Notes under the pieces: generated by a model
What the model saw: the letters and a program-made list of their open reading frames with translations, nothing else
Database searches by the model: none
Told to the model about the DNA's origin: nothing
Source of the DNA: Ariolimax columbianus
Lineage: Eukaryota > Mollusca > Gastropoda > Stylommatophora > Arionidae
Assembly (NCBI GenBank): GCA_036924085.1
Contig: JAVGWX010000007.1
Coordinates: 30,481,953 to 30,545,952, forward strand
Direction: 5' to 3'
DNA length: 64,000 bases
Made by a program: the position numbers and the translations under genes
In this document: positions 43,180 through 54,334 of the stretch, piece after piece
Layout of the letters: every line of letters starts with the position of its first letter
Position numbering within the stretch: position 1 is the stretch's first letter

Positions 43180-43925
43180 TGAAACGAATCTAGAGACTTT
43201 AATTTCGTAGATGCCCTGACTTTCTGGGGTTCCACTACTAAAGAAGCGCAATACAAGTTGGATCAGCTGTGCCGCCTATCGGAACAACAGAAATGACTTA
43301 AAAATCAATGCTTTCACAACGAAGGTCATGAATTTTACCAACAAACTTGCTTTTATCCATTTGCATTGAGATATATTTCAAATAGTTGACAGTTTCACTT
43401 GTCTAGGAAGGAAAATGACTCTTGGTGGAGATACATCTAAGGAAGTTAGATCTAGCATTGCTCTAGACACAGAGCTTTTACCAAACTAACGAACATCTGC
43501 AAATCAAAATCACGGAGCGAGCACTCCAAGCTCAGGTTGCTGAACTTCAACGTTGTACCAATAATCATCTGATGGTGCGGTTTGCTGGAAAATAACAAAG
43601 ACATTTCAAAAGAGAGAACATGCGTTTGTGAGAATAAGTGTCTTAGAAAACTGTTGAACATTGACTGGGAGGAATGCATTACCAACTAAACAATTAGATA
43701 AGTCACAAACCAACAAAATGTTTCATTACACATCAGGAAACAAACGGTGGTCATACATCGGAACTGTTCTTACAATGGACAGAAACAGACTCCCCCTGCA
43801 AGCATTTATGTGGTCACCATCTGGCAGCAGGAAAGGAGAAAGACCTAAAGAAACTCTCTGCTATGGGTTTGAACAACATTTATGCACTGACAATAGTGAC
43901 GTCACACAGATCGAACTGTAGCGTT
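43180..43925 (+). mobile_element. Non-LTR retrotransposon, RT C-terminal region
   Basis: In shifting frames: IVDSFTCLGRKMTLGGDTSK and EVRSSIALD (the YLGS...G....DVxxRIxxA block after the palm), then SKSRSEHSKLRLLNFNVVPI, KCLRKLLNIDWEECITN and NKRWSYIGTVLTMDRNRLPL followed by QAFMWSPSGSRKGERPKETL. This is the family F-like tail (RKRRWxYIGHVLRM...QALxWxPxGxRKRGRPKxTL). At least four frame changes. Non-functional. Confidence 0.88.
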
Positions 43926-44404
43926 CTGGTTTCTTTGTTTTCGGCCTTGTTTGGCATTTACAAAACTTTGATTGTTTGTTTACATGTTTGTTAAGTGGAC
44001 TTAGTGTTTTGTTAATCTTCATAGTTTCTGTCTTCAATGAGCTGCTATTGAAATGATATCTTTCGCAAGATGTTCCTTGTACATTCATCAGATGTTGAAG
44101 TATATCTTCGCTCTCGTTAATTTGCTTTGATTGTCTACAAATTGTTGCTGATTTATTGAGTTGGGTTCTTCGATTCCCGCGTAAATCTTTCTTTAAGTGG
44201 TGCAGTTTAGATAGCATCTGTTGTTACTGTGAATGTTGAATAGGATTGATGAAAGCATGTCCCATATTTGGGCAGCACCATTGATACAACGAGGAGCACA
44301 AAGACAGATGGAAGGACTCGAATTTCATAGCCAACGACATTATTCCTTTTACTAAATAATGTATGAGAATCCAGGAAAGAAAAAGTACCAATACCATGTT
44401 TAAA
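43926..44404. other. No recognised feature
   Basis: A minus frame of 118 codons (43861-44217) is Lys/Ser-rich with no motif. It may be antisense to, or flank of, the LINE above. Confidence 0.3.
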
Positions 44405-44665
44405 AGTCAAAGTAACCCTTAGCTTACTGCCGTAGTGGTGTGAAGTGTTAGCGACCTCACATTTCAAGGCTCGGTTATATGAGGGCGAGTACCACCTCTC
44501 CCTCCCCGCTTTAAATTCCCGGAAATGAACTGGTACCCATTTAAGGCTGGGTTGACCCGGGGACCCTTCGGGATTTGAAAGACGTGTCCACATCAACTGG
44601 GAAATAAACCCAGACCACTCGGATGTGAAGTCAGGTCGTTAACAACTGCGACACGCGGCTCTTCA
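44405..44665 (-). mobile_element. SINE family S2, copy 3
   Basis: On minus: GCCGCGTGTCGCAGTTGTTA, ACGACCTGACTTCACATCCG, TGGTCTGGGTTTATTTCCCA (decayed B box), then a body with GGTCAACCCAGCCTTAAATG and GAGGTCGCTAACACTTCACA. The latter block also ends copy 1 at 1733-1760, so the body is about 180 bp. Confidence 0.85.
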
Positions 44666-44699
44666 AATTAAGATTGTTTAATTGCAGTGTCAAGGAAGT

Positions 44700-44800
44700 G
44701 GGGATTCCGTGGCGAAGTGGTTAAACCATCGGCTTCGTGATCAGGTGGTGTGGGTTCGACTCCGGACTCCGCCGTCTTTTTCACGGGTGCTTGATGCAGA
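44700..44800 (+). mobile_element. tRNA-like SINE head S3 with perfect A and B boxes
   Basis: A box TGGCGAAGTGG at 44710-44720 and B box GGTTCGACTCC at 44753-44763 both fit the consensus exactly, 32 bp apart. The tRNA-like stretch is GGGATTCCGTGGCGAAGTGG, TTAAACCATCGGCTTCGTGA and so on. The T stem does not pair well, so it is more likely a SINE head or pseudo-tRNA than a working tRNA gene. Confidence 0.75.
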
Positions 44801-44929
44801 GTCCCCTGCATCTCGTAGTCGCCCTATAGTCGTCTTGTCCTTGACTTGCAACTGGGGTCGGGTGGTTCGAGACGAGAGAGTGAGGATAACAAGTAGCGCA
44901 GTTAATCCTTACTAAAAATAGCGTTAGTA

Positions 44930-45390
44930 AAATTGATTATGCCATCATCGTCTACGATGAACGGCGGCCTTTGCCTTTTACAAGGCAGTACTCATTGTAC
45001 GGAGCAGAGACTTGGAAAACTTCAACGGCAATACAGAAAACTCCAGTTGCTCGTCAATAAATGTTTACCGAGGATAGCGGGCGAACATGGAGAGGAATCA
45101 GGACATGTGGGACAGTAAATAACAACATACAGTAGAGCTGCAGATCAAACGTAGAAAAGGGATATGAAACACGCTCAAAAAATCACCATCAAACGTGGGC
45201 AAATCGGTCCTGACATAGGATACACAGAAGAAGAGGAAAAGAGGTAGGCCAAGAGACTGTGGAAAAGAACTACGGGCCCTGGACCTCATCTAGAAAAGAC
45301 AGAAAGGACAGCTGGAGACCGAACTTGCTGTAGGAAGGTTGTCAGTTGACTTATGCCGCAAAAGAAGCGACGGACATTGATGATAAATGG
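44930..45390 (+). mobile_element. LINE family F, C-terminal fragment
   Basis: Frames give AVLIVRSRDLENF / LQRQYRKLQLLVNKCLPRIA, ESGHVGQ, later RPRDCGKELRALDLI and LAVGRLSVDLCRKRSDGH. The consensus tail is LQxFxNKCLRRIxxI...RGRPRxTWxRELExDL...WRxLVGGLCPRRSDGH, ending at the same GRP/RRSDGH site. Frameshifted and stop-laden. Confidence 0.82.
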
Positions 45391-45549
45391 TGAAAGGATA
45401 TCCACCTGCTGCACTCCTGTGGATATTTCAAAAGCATTTGTGATGTCATTAGTTCCTCCTATTGGTTAGTTCTTCCTTCATTACCTAAATGTTGTCCTTG
45501 CATTTCGCAGTTCTCTAAATATTGCCTAAAGTATATATATTGGCTAACA

Positions 45550-45745
45550 AAGTGAAAGATCGACGTGATCCCCGTCGTAGTGATCATAGCAGAACCGTCT
45601 GGAGAACACCGGTTCACCTTCATCAGCACGCTCGGGATGTGAGGAAAGCTACTGCAACCCGCCCATGAACGCCCTTTTCAGGGCGCACACAAGAGTAACC
45701 TACTCATGTTGGACATTCGCAAATAACAACAACAGCATTGCTTTC
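45550..45745 (-). repeat. Dispersed repeat R4, copy 5, no array
   Basis: On minus: ATTTGCGAATGTCCAACATG, AGTAGGTTACTCTTGTGTGC, the hairpin CGCCCT-GAAA-AGGGCG (45670-45685), GGGCGGGTTGCAGTAGCTTT, and GGGGATCACGTCGATC. An AACAACAACAGC run lies just outside. The hairpin is perfect here. Confidence 0.85.
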
Positions 45746-45759
45746 TTTTGATACAAAAA

Positions 45760-46330
45760 TGTTTTGTGTAAATGCTTCTCATATTCTATTTTTCTTTCTC
45801 TCGCAAAATTAAATTGTCGAGGTGAATACAGCCTATTGTTTTACGGATTTCAAATTCAGCTTTGCTCTGCTAAGTTTCCACAAATTTTTCTTATTCTGTG
45901 CTCATGTATTTTCGTATACTTTTTTTCCATGTTTCTGTATGTATCAGTTTCATTTAGTACATTTACTTCTTCCAGATTGGTATTCTTAAAGCGTGTTGGT
46001 AATTGTACTCTGTCTATAGATGTTGTAAAGATTATCTCTAGCCACTTAGTCATGTTTTCCCGTTAGCGTGAACTGATTCAGTTGATATGCCGTCTATGTC
46101 CTGTGACTTATTTATATAGTTGTCCTCTATAACTCTTTCTATTTCTTGAATCAGTGTATCGTGTATTTTTTCTTGCTATTGATTGTTCTTGAACATCTGC
46201 TGCATAGGGTAATTCTTGAAAATACATCTTTTTATCTATGTTGTATTACAATTTTATTTAATATTGGATACTTATTTATGTCATTAATAATTAACCTCAT
46301 TACTTTGATAAATTTATAAGAATGTCATGG
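45760..46330 (-). mobile_element. Non-LTR RT, N-terminal (finger) fragment
   Basis: Minus order: LIQEIERVIEDN, INKSQDIDGIST (form NNKAPGIDGIPAE), then MTKWLEIIFTTSIDRVQLPT and RFKNTNLEEVNVLNETDTYR (form W...I..TG..P..FK...I.IPKP.K.D...NYRP). This is the start of an RT domain, upstream of the catalytic palm, with NYRPI decayed. A family E LINE is inserted just upstream at 46345. Confidence 0.75.
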
Positions 46331-46344
46331 ACTACTTTTTATAT

Positions 46345-46653
46345 CTTCTTCTTCTTCTTCATCGTACGCAGTCAGACATCAACCTTTATTTTTTTGAAAA
46401 AAGCAGCGGTCAAACTGAGGCTGTCGACACTACCATAGAGCTTGTCTAGTGTGCCACTGGTGATGGCCACATCTGCTCTCTCTGATCCTCGTATGTCGGG
46501 CAGTTTTGCAGCAAATGCTCAGCGGTCATTTTCTCGGTACCACACGGGCATTCGTCAGTGCCACCTTTCTTCAATTTGTTGAATAGGTGGTACCTCAGCC
46601 TATTGTGGCCAGTGCGAAGTCTGAAGACCACGACCTGCTCTCTTCTGTTCAAC
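46345..46653 (-). mobile_element. LINE family E 3' end with 13-bp target-site duplication
   Basis: The minus frame reads RREQVVVFRLRTGHNRLRYH, LFNKLKKGGTDECPCGTEKM and TAEHLLQNCPTYEDQREQMW, an intact-looking CxCG...H.L..C knuckle, then a 3' UTR ending TGACTGCGTACGATGAAGAA. Identical CTACTTTTTATAT flanks at 46332-46344 and 46654-46666. The least decayed family E end in the window. Confidence 0.95.
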
Positions 46654-46666
46654 CTACTTTTTATAT

Positions 46667-47440
46667 GAATGTTAGTTCTCCAAAATTTGTCCTTGATTCT
46701 CTTTGTTTAGGAATTGTGATTACTCGTTTGCTAATTCGTTTTAATATTTGAGGATGCAATCTTCTTACTAATGGGACTTTAGCAACGTCATTGTAGAGTT
46801 TCTTTTGTGTATGTATTGAAGAAAACAAATAAGGAAATCTCGAATACATTAGAGGTACAAAGATAATTTATGATCAAAATCATTCATTCAAAATCAGATT
46901 AAAAAAACATAACACCTTCTTGAAAACAATACTGAAAATGGGTGAATAGCAAACGTGGCAGAGGTAAACAAAGTTATAAGTAGGAGAATAACATCAAAGG
47001 ATCTAAAAGCCTGGCAGATTGTAACATCAAGATAAGAGACATCGAACGTTAAAGATCCGTTGCAGGCGACCTTATATGTGGAGATGCCACTTGAACTGAA
47101 CTGACTCTTTAAATCCAGTATTCCACTACGCTTATTGATTTCTTACTCCTCCTTGTCCTATGTATTTTGCTCGACATTTCTTGTTGAGTGTATCTGTAAT
47201 GATTCTTTTAAAGACGGTCCATTTATTGATAATGTCCTTAGTTTATATTTTTAGCTCTTCAACAAAATGTGTGTCTTTATGGTGAATTCTTCTCTAAAAA
47301 ATTCCTCTTATAATTTCTTTAGATTTATGTAGATTATTGGTTAAATAGCATTGGATACAAATAAATTAACGGTCGTACATTGAATATATACATATGTATG
47401 TCTATGTGTATATGTATAAACATGTAAATATATATATATA
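46667..47440. other. Unassigned, AT-rich
   Basis: The minus frame at 46661-46849 abuts the family E insertion and could be upstream sequence of the interrupted RT fragment, but I see no motif. The rest has no supported ORF. A TA/TG-rich stretch lies at 47385-47445. Confidence 0.35.
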
Positions 47441-47444
47441 TATA

Positions 47445-47830
47445 TCATCACGTACCATGTCCTCTGGTAGGATGCTGCTCCCATCACAGTCCATCTGAAA
47501 GAAACTCGCTCTCTTGCCATGCCTCCAGCCTGCTTCAGAATCAAGACCACGTATTCCTTGATATATTGGTGCCATCGCCTTTTTGTCTGCCTCTGTCTCT
47601 TTTGTCCGGTATCATATAAGCCATTACCGTTCTCTCAAGACCGCTTTGTACTTTGATGTGGGAAAGTATTTAATTTTTCTGTTCATGATGGAATTTATAA
47701 ACCAGTTCTCCTCTATGCCTAACTCTTGACGAATGTCTGCTTCCTTTTTTTGGACCTTTCTCTTCCTCGAGGTTTGGGTAGCGTTCCATCTTTACAACCC
47801 GTTTGAAGCTTTTTATACATGTATATCTAT
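47445..47830 (-). mobile_element. LINE family C, third C-terminal copy
   Basis: Minus order across frames: KRVVKMERYPNLEEEKG, LGIEENWF-like text, SGLERTVMAYMIPDKRDRGR, VVLILKQAGGMARERVSFRW and TVMGAASYQRTWYVM. Same order as 29330-29790 (ECYRRVLKI, GLEKAVLEGIVPG, LTADRDSYSMAVMKVTFCQG). Frameshifted. Confidence 0.85.
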
Positions 47831-47889
47831 ATATATATAATTTGATACAGCTGCGGTCATGTAAATATCTAGACAATCAGGACAAATTA

Positions 47890-48515
47890 ATATCGTCCTT
47901 GCAAAGAAGCTAATTACATATGCCACATATTTCACAAACATAGGGAGCACGCTATCAGCAGACGGTAGAACCGCAACGGGAATTAAATAAAGATGCATTA
48001 AGACAAATTAGTTCCTTGGACAATTAACACCAACACTTAATTTCAAGCATGAGACAATAACTACCAAAAGAGCTTTTTCGGCCCCAACACTATGTTACCA
48101 ATGTAAATACTGGACACTTAATATCAATTGGAAAACAGGAAATCGTAACAACATACATAAAATGCCTGCTAAAAATATTGAGTGTGGAAAAGAGAGACAT
48201 GATCAGACATAATGAGATCAGGAGAATAGTGGGATCAAAACCAGTATTAGACTACATCAAAAGACAGTAACTAAAATGTTTTGACCACGTAACAAAACTA
48301 CCACCTCAAAGCACCCTCCAACAAGCAATGCTATTAAGATACAACGGATTCAAGACCAAAGATCGACCACGAAAAAGGTGGTTTACGGAAATATCTGAGG
48401 CGGTGAATGCCAATATGCAAGAGGCACACAGTAGGGATCGTTATAAAGACATCTGCATAACCTAACGCGAAACGGTAAACCAGGATACGCGAAAAGAAGA
48501 AGAAAAAGTATCTAT
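47890..48515 (+). mobile_element. LINE family B, third copy
   Basis: Frame: EIVTTYIKCLLKILSVEKRD, MIRHNEIRRIVGSKPVLDYI, KCFDHVTKLPPQSTLQQAML and LRYNGFKTKDRPRKRWFTEI, ending near an AAGAAGAAGAAAAAG tail. Matches copies at 378 and 9205. One internal stop in the IKRQ block. Confidence 0.9.
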
Positions 48516-48524
48516 GTAGCAATT

Positions 48525-51500
48525 CATTCGCATTATCATACATCCATATCGTCATATATCAATTTCTTCTTCGTGCTATATCGATATCATCATTGATCCG
48601 TATCAAAGTCATCATCCAGCCATTTCATAAATGCCATAGGTTGTTAATGACTTACATCCATAGTACCATTGTCATACAAACATATTATCATTGTCATCCG
48701 TCCATCTCATCATTGTGATACATACATACATATTATAATTGTCATATATCCATATTATTTCCATACATCCATATTATCATATATACATTTATAGTATCAT
48801 TGCCACACATCCATAGTATTATTGTGAAAAATAATACATAGATAGCATTGTCATACATCCATAATGTCATTGTCATACATCCATATTGTCATTGTCCTAC
48901 GTCCATAATATCATTGTCATACATCCATAATATCATTGACATACATCCATGTTGTCATTGTCCTACGTCCATAATATGATTGTCCTAAATCCATAATATC
49001 ATTGTCATACATCCATAATATCATTGTCCTACTTCCATAATGTCATTGTCATACATCCATATTGTCATTGTCCTACGTCCATAATATCATTGTCCTACTT
49101 CCATAATATCATTGACATACATCCATGTTGTCATTGTCCTACATCCATAATACAAAGATGGCGCCATAACTAGCTGCGAGTCTACATTTCTCTACTGTTT
49201 TGGATCATTATGGATGCCGCCAGACCACGGATTTGCCTGGAATTCACACTAGTCGACGACTTAAAATTGTGTTCACGGAAACATGGTGTTTTTTCCGTCT
49301 GGACTTGTTATTTCGTTCTTTTTTTGTGATTTCCTCCATCCGTTTATCCTGGTCTGGACGCCGGCTGAATGGAACTACGCTTATACATGTGTCGTATTTC
49401 ACGGGTTAGTTCTGCCGGTTCACCTACACGAATTTGGCGTGTGGGAATTTTAGATGCTACTATGATGAGCTGAATACAGCTGGGGAGAGATGCCAGACTC
49501 ACTCACACGCTGAGTGTTGTCCATACGACCTCTTGTGGTTATCGAAAAGGCACGACAAACGGCGTAAGATGCCATCCCACCTTTCTACCCTGTGGGTTAC
49601 ATGTTTACGGAAAGGCTTCGGTGGTAACCCTGAGGCAAAATCTGCATCCTATACTATCTCCAGTCGTTTCGATGAATGTCTTGCCACTGGCAAAAGGTAG
49701 CTTAGGCTCTGTGAGTGAGGTTGACAAAAGGCGCAGTTTCTTCCTCACTTTAATCCAAATCACAGCGCAAGTCACCCATTTCAGCGGACACAGCAAGAGA
49801 TACGACTGTCCACACGGCTGAACAAAGAGAGTGGTCTTCATCACTTGTGATGGACAACATCCATAATATCATTGTCCTACATCCATATTGTCATTGTCCT
49901 ACATCCACATTGTCATTGTCCTACATCCAAAATATCATTGTCATAGATCCATGTTGTCATTGTCCTACATCCATAATACTATTCTTATACATCCATTTTG
50001 TCATTGTACTACGTCCATAATATTATTCTAACACATTCATTTATTTGGCATACATCAATTTTATAATTATCTTACATCCAAATTGTTGCCATGCATCCAT
50101 CTCAACCTTATCCTACATCTATCGCATCATTATTAAACATCCATCTAAACATTTTCCTACATCAATCTCATCATTGTCACCCATCCATCTCATCATTGTC
50201 ACCCATCCATCTCATCATTGTCACCCATCCATCTCATCATTGTCACCCATCCATCTCATCATTGTCACCCATCCATCTCATCATTGTCACCCATCCATCT
50301 CATCATTTTCCTACATCAATCTCATCATTGTCCTACGTGCATCTCATCATTGTCCTACGTCCAACTCATCATTGTCCTACATCTGTCTTATCATTATAAT
50401 ACATCCATTTCATTATTGTCCTACATACATCTCATCATTGTCCTACATCCATCTCATCATTGTCCTACATCCATCTCATCGTTGTCCTACATCCATCTCA
50501 TCATTGTCACCCATCCATCTCATCATTGTCCTACATCCATCTCATCATTGTCCTACATCCATCTCATCATAGTCCTACATCCATCTCATCATTGTCCTAC
50601 ATCCATCTCATCATTGTCTTACATCAATATCATCATTGTCACCCATCCATCTCATCATTGTCCTACATCCATCTCATCATTGTCCTACATCCATCTCATC
50701 ATTGTCCTACATCTCATCGTTGTCCTACATCCATCTCATCATTGTCGCCCATCCATCTCATCATTGTCCTACATCCATCTCATCATTGTCCTACATCAAT
50801 CTCATCATTGTCACCCATCCATCTCATCATTGTCCTACATCCATCTCATCATTGTCCTACATCCATCTCATCATTGTCCTACATCCATCTCATCATTGTC
50901 CTACATCCATCTCATCATTGTCCTACATCCATCTCATCATTGTCCTACATCCATCTCATCATTGTCCTATATCCATCTCATCATTGTCCTACATCCATCT
51001 CATCATAGTCCTACATCCATCTCATCATTGTCCTACATCCATCTCATCATTGTCCTACATCCATCTCATCATTGTCCTACATCCATCTCATCATTGTCCT
51101 ACATCCATCTCATCATTGTCCTACATCCATCTCATCATTGTCCTACATCCATCTCATCATTGTCCTACATCCATCTCATCATTGTCCTACATCCATCTCA
51201 TCATTGTCCTACATCCATCTCATCATTGTCCTACATCCATCTCATCATTGTCCTACATCCATCTCATCATTGTCCTACATCCATCTCATCATTGTCCTAC
51301 ATCCATCTCATCATTGTCCTACATCCATCTCATCATTGTCCTATATCCATCTCATCATTGTCCTACATCCATCTCATCATAGTCCTACATCCATCTCATC
51401 ATTGTCCTACATCCATCTCATCATTGTCCTACATCCATCTCATCATTGTCCTACATCCATCTCATCATTGTCCTACATCCATCTCATCATTGTCCTACAT

Positions 51501-51590
51501 CCATCTCATCATTGTCCTACATCCATCTCATCATTATTATACATCCATATTATCGGCATAAATCTATCAGAACATTATCGTAAAGCCATT
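48525..51590. repeat. 22-bp satellite of about 2.3 kb, split by an R3 insertion
   Basis: Left part (48525-49154, resuming 49856-50160): unit near ATTGTCATACATCCATAATA TC. Right part (50160-51540): unit ATCTCATCATTGTCCTACAT CC, highly uniform, with CCCATCC variants at the left. A long block around 50800-51000 reappears around 51170-51400 including shared TATATCC and ATAGTCC variants, a sign of segmental duplication of about 370 bp. Frames of up to 447 codons with a 22-residue period are artefacts. Confidence 0.97.
49155..49855 (+). repeat. Dispersed repeat R3, copy 2, inserted in the 22-bp satellite
   Basis: Satellite flanks both sides, so the ends of this R3 copy are well defined: it starts near CAAAGATGGCGCCATAACTA and ends with the hairpin CATCAC-TT-GTGATG (49839-49852) and a few bases. 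Internal landmarks equal those of copy 1 at 10530. There are no inverted terminal repeats, and any target duplication is hidden by the satellite. About 700 bp, no ORF of note. Confidence 0.88.
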
Positions 51591-51655
51591 ACATCATCAT
51601 AATTCATAGGCGTCTCAGTCTTTACAGACCATGCGTGTGGAACCCTGTGAGTAGC
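51591..51655 (-). mobile_element. LINE family Z 3' terminus, short
   Basis: On minus: GTAAAGACTGAGACGCCTAT followed by GAATTATGATGATG. The family Z copy at 55376 ends TAGAGACTGAGACGCCTATG ATGATATGATGG. Only the last ~30 bases before the tail are secure. Confidence 0.6.
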
Positions 51656-52720
51656 CTCTCAGGGCGCAAGACTATGTGCTGAATGTGGAGACACTGGGCT
51701 GCCTAAACTACAGGATCCCCCTCTCGGCCTCGATGGTGTAATCCAAAGAAATGCAAAGCATGACAATTTGGCACCAGCTCAGCTGCAGGAGCTGCCGGAA
51801 TGAGATTGCAATTTTGAAACCATCCGCCTTAGGTGCTGCCACTCAGGATTTTCTGTCTGGTTTTACTCCCGTAGCCTTACCATCTCCCGAGGTACCACAA
51901 GGCCGTGAAGTCGTTGCTCGCAGATGCTAGTTACTCGAGACATCCGATGATACTCTCATCGTCCCAAGACTATCCAGCACTCTCTGGGACTTGTGGGTTT
52001 AAAATCAGACGTCCTCTTCTCCTAGACGAACAAGCTAACGAGTTTCGTCTACCTGGGTTTAGAGTCAGAGTTTATCTTCACTTTGATTGGCTGCCAACCA
52101 AGGCTAATGGGCCCAGTCACCCCAGTTATACCGCCTGGTACTCGGTCGCGCCTCACAGCAGGCTCTGTAAGAAACATGGCACCCCCTCATGAAGGTGCTA
52201 CTGGGAACACAATAATGTAGGAGATGGTATTGGCATGGAAACTCCTGAACTGCAAGCCGAACAGTGAATCCAGCGGCGATCTCTACACCTGGAAAGGATA
52301 GGCTATATCAGATGTTTCACTTTCCAATAACGCGCGGGACGACCAGCCCAGACCTCGCAAACCCTCATAGATTCACAATAACAGCATTTGTATCCATTTT
52401 TGTTCTCTCAAATGGAAGCGTTGAAACTGTATCGGAGTTGACCATCTTGACGGAACTCTGTGTTCAAAGTGATGTATGCGTTTTAATAAATGTGTCCGAA
52501 CGGGTATTACCGGTGCCCAAAGGGGGAATAAGCGATGGCTAAACTGCAACCTGCCCGGCATGGCATACGAGGCGATTTAGTATGGTTGGCCATATGACGG
52601 AAAACTGCATCTTGTAGTAATCATAAGCTGCAGGAAATATAAAAGGTAAGCTTTTACCCTTCCCCCGCCGGCCTCCACCCTACAGACATCGCTTCATCTT
52701 CCATTACCCGTCCTCCCTAC
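51656..52720. other. Unclassified region, GC-richer, no recognised gene
   Basis: Frames at 51905-52192 and 52264-52542 lack motifs. The sequence has higher GC than its surroundings and might be a separate transposon or old coding sequence. Nothing in it matches another copy in the window. Confidence 0.3.
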
Positions 52721-52729
52721 CCCCACAAT

Positions 52730-52755
52730 CCCACCCCCCCCCCCCCTCCCACCCA
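52730..52755. repeat. C-rich tract
   Basis: Poly-C run with CCCACCC ends. Confidence 0.9.
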
Positions 52756-53385
52756 AGAAAAGTGGCACAGGAGCTTGAAAGGCGAGTTTTAGGTAGGGCT
52801 TATCTAGCACTTTGTGTTTTACCATGCTGTAAATCGTATGTAGTGGTATGGGTTAGTTCGCTGAGTGCGCAAATACACAAGTTAAGTACAACAACCTTAC
52901 GTTACGTTTAAAAAGGTCTTCGCCTGTGACAAAAGACAAATTAAAATAGCTAATCTAGACAACACGGATTAATACAGCGAGAAATGTAAAAAACTTTTTT
53001 ATTTTTTCATTGAACAATTAAAGTTATCGGAGTTGGCATAGAGATAGAAGATCAACAGACGGAAGCGGAAGTAACTATCATGACGTAGTCAACCGTCTGC
53101 GCGATACTATTTCCTGGCCGACTTTCACAACATGCTCAATAAAATGAATTGGTGATGTTCGCTTCTCCACGGTACAGTACCCTGGGACAGACACCGAGAA
53201 CATTTCTCAGAGCGAAGCCATCTTATGGAGACATAAAATATATTTTGGCCAGATTTGGCTTCATAGAAGAACTACGATTTTGAGACACGTCGCAATAAAA
53301 CGCATCGAAACTCATTTTCAGAACTGCATGGCAATCAAGAGTATTTATATATATATACTTTCCTATTTGCCAAGTTTCATTCTCT
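52756..53385. other. No recognised feature
   Basis: No supported ORF or repeat. Confidence 0.4.
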
Positions 53386-53407
53386 TCTTATCTCTCTCTC
53401 TCTTCTC

Positions 53408-53456
<49 letters not shown>

Positions 53457-53935
53457 CCTTTCTCACTAGTCACATTCATTACTATCTGCCTTCGTCTTTG
53501 CCAATTATCATTCTTGTGTATCTTTCTCTATTATAGTATCTTTCTGCCCCCCACCCCTCCCCCCCAATCACTCCTCTCTCTCTCTCTCTCTCTTTCTTCC
53601 TTTCTCACTAGTCGCACTCTGTTTTATTACTCTCATAGTATTTATCTCTCCCTCTCCCTCTCTCTCTCCCTCTTTCTCGCTCTCTCTCACTAGCCACACA
53701 CTCACTCACTACTATCTGCCTTCGTCTTTGCCAAGTATCATTCCTGTTTATCTTACCCTCTCATAGTATCACTCTTTCTCTCCCTCCCTCTCTCTCTCCC
53801 TCTCACTAGCCACACACTCACTCACTACTATCTGCCTTCGTCTTTGCCAAGTATCATTCCTGTTTATCTTACCCTCCCATAGTATCACTCTTTCTCTCTC
53901 TCTCTCTATCTCTCTTTCTCACTCTCCCCCCTTAC
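53386..53935. repeat. TC-rich compound microsatellite with long duplicated units
   Basis: (TC)n tracts separate copies of a unique segment CACTACTATCTGCCTTCGTC then TTTGCCAAGTATCATTCCTG, found near 53475, 53705 and 53823. The last two copies are about 117 bp apart. The Leu/Ser frame at 53280-53693 is an artefact. Confidence 0.93.
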
Positions 53936-54334
53936 TGCTGAATTTCGTATACCTGACATGAATTGAATGTATTTAAGCATTTACGAGTAGCTTTGATTTC
54001 ACTAACATTAACCTACTATAAATAAGTGTAGCAATAAATAACTTGCCTTTACTAGATCTCTCTTCTTCTACCACGACGTTGAGAAGTGCATTTCTTGTTT
54101 TTGTGGCTCAGATTTTCTCAAAGACCAGCGAAAAGAGCCTGGCACGCTACTGCAACGTTACCATTCTTTGCTCGCGCACAGTTAACAGAAAGTCGTGAAA
54201 AAACGTAATTGTAAAAAGCATGTCTATGTCTATGCTATGTATATATATATCACCCTCTGTTTTAACACGTGATCTTAAATGCACTTTTAAGAAAGTTCAT
54301 TTTCTACTGAAAAAGTAACCCGGTTGGATACAAT
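53936..54334. other. No recognised feature
   Basis: AT-rich, no supported ORF. Confidence 0.4.

Noticed and set aside
50218..51561. 447-codon frame, the longest in the window
   Set aside because: A 22-bp satellite with no stop in any phase gives a 22-residue period in all frames; no protein-like constraint.
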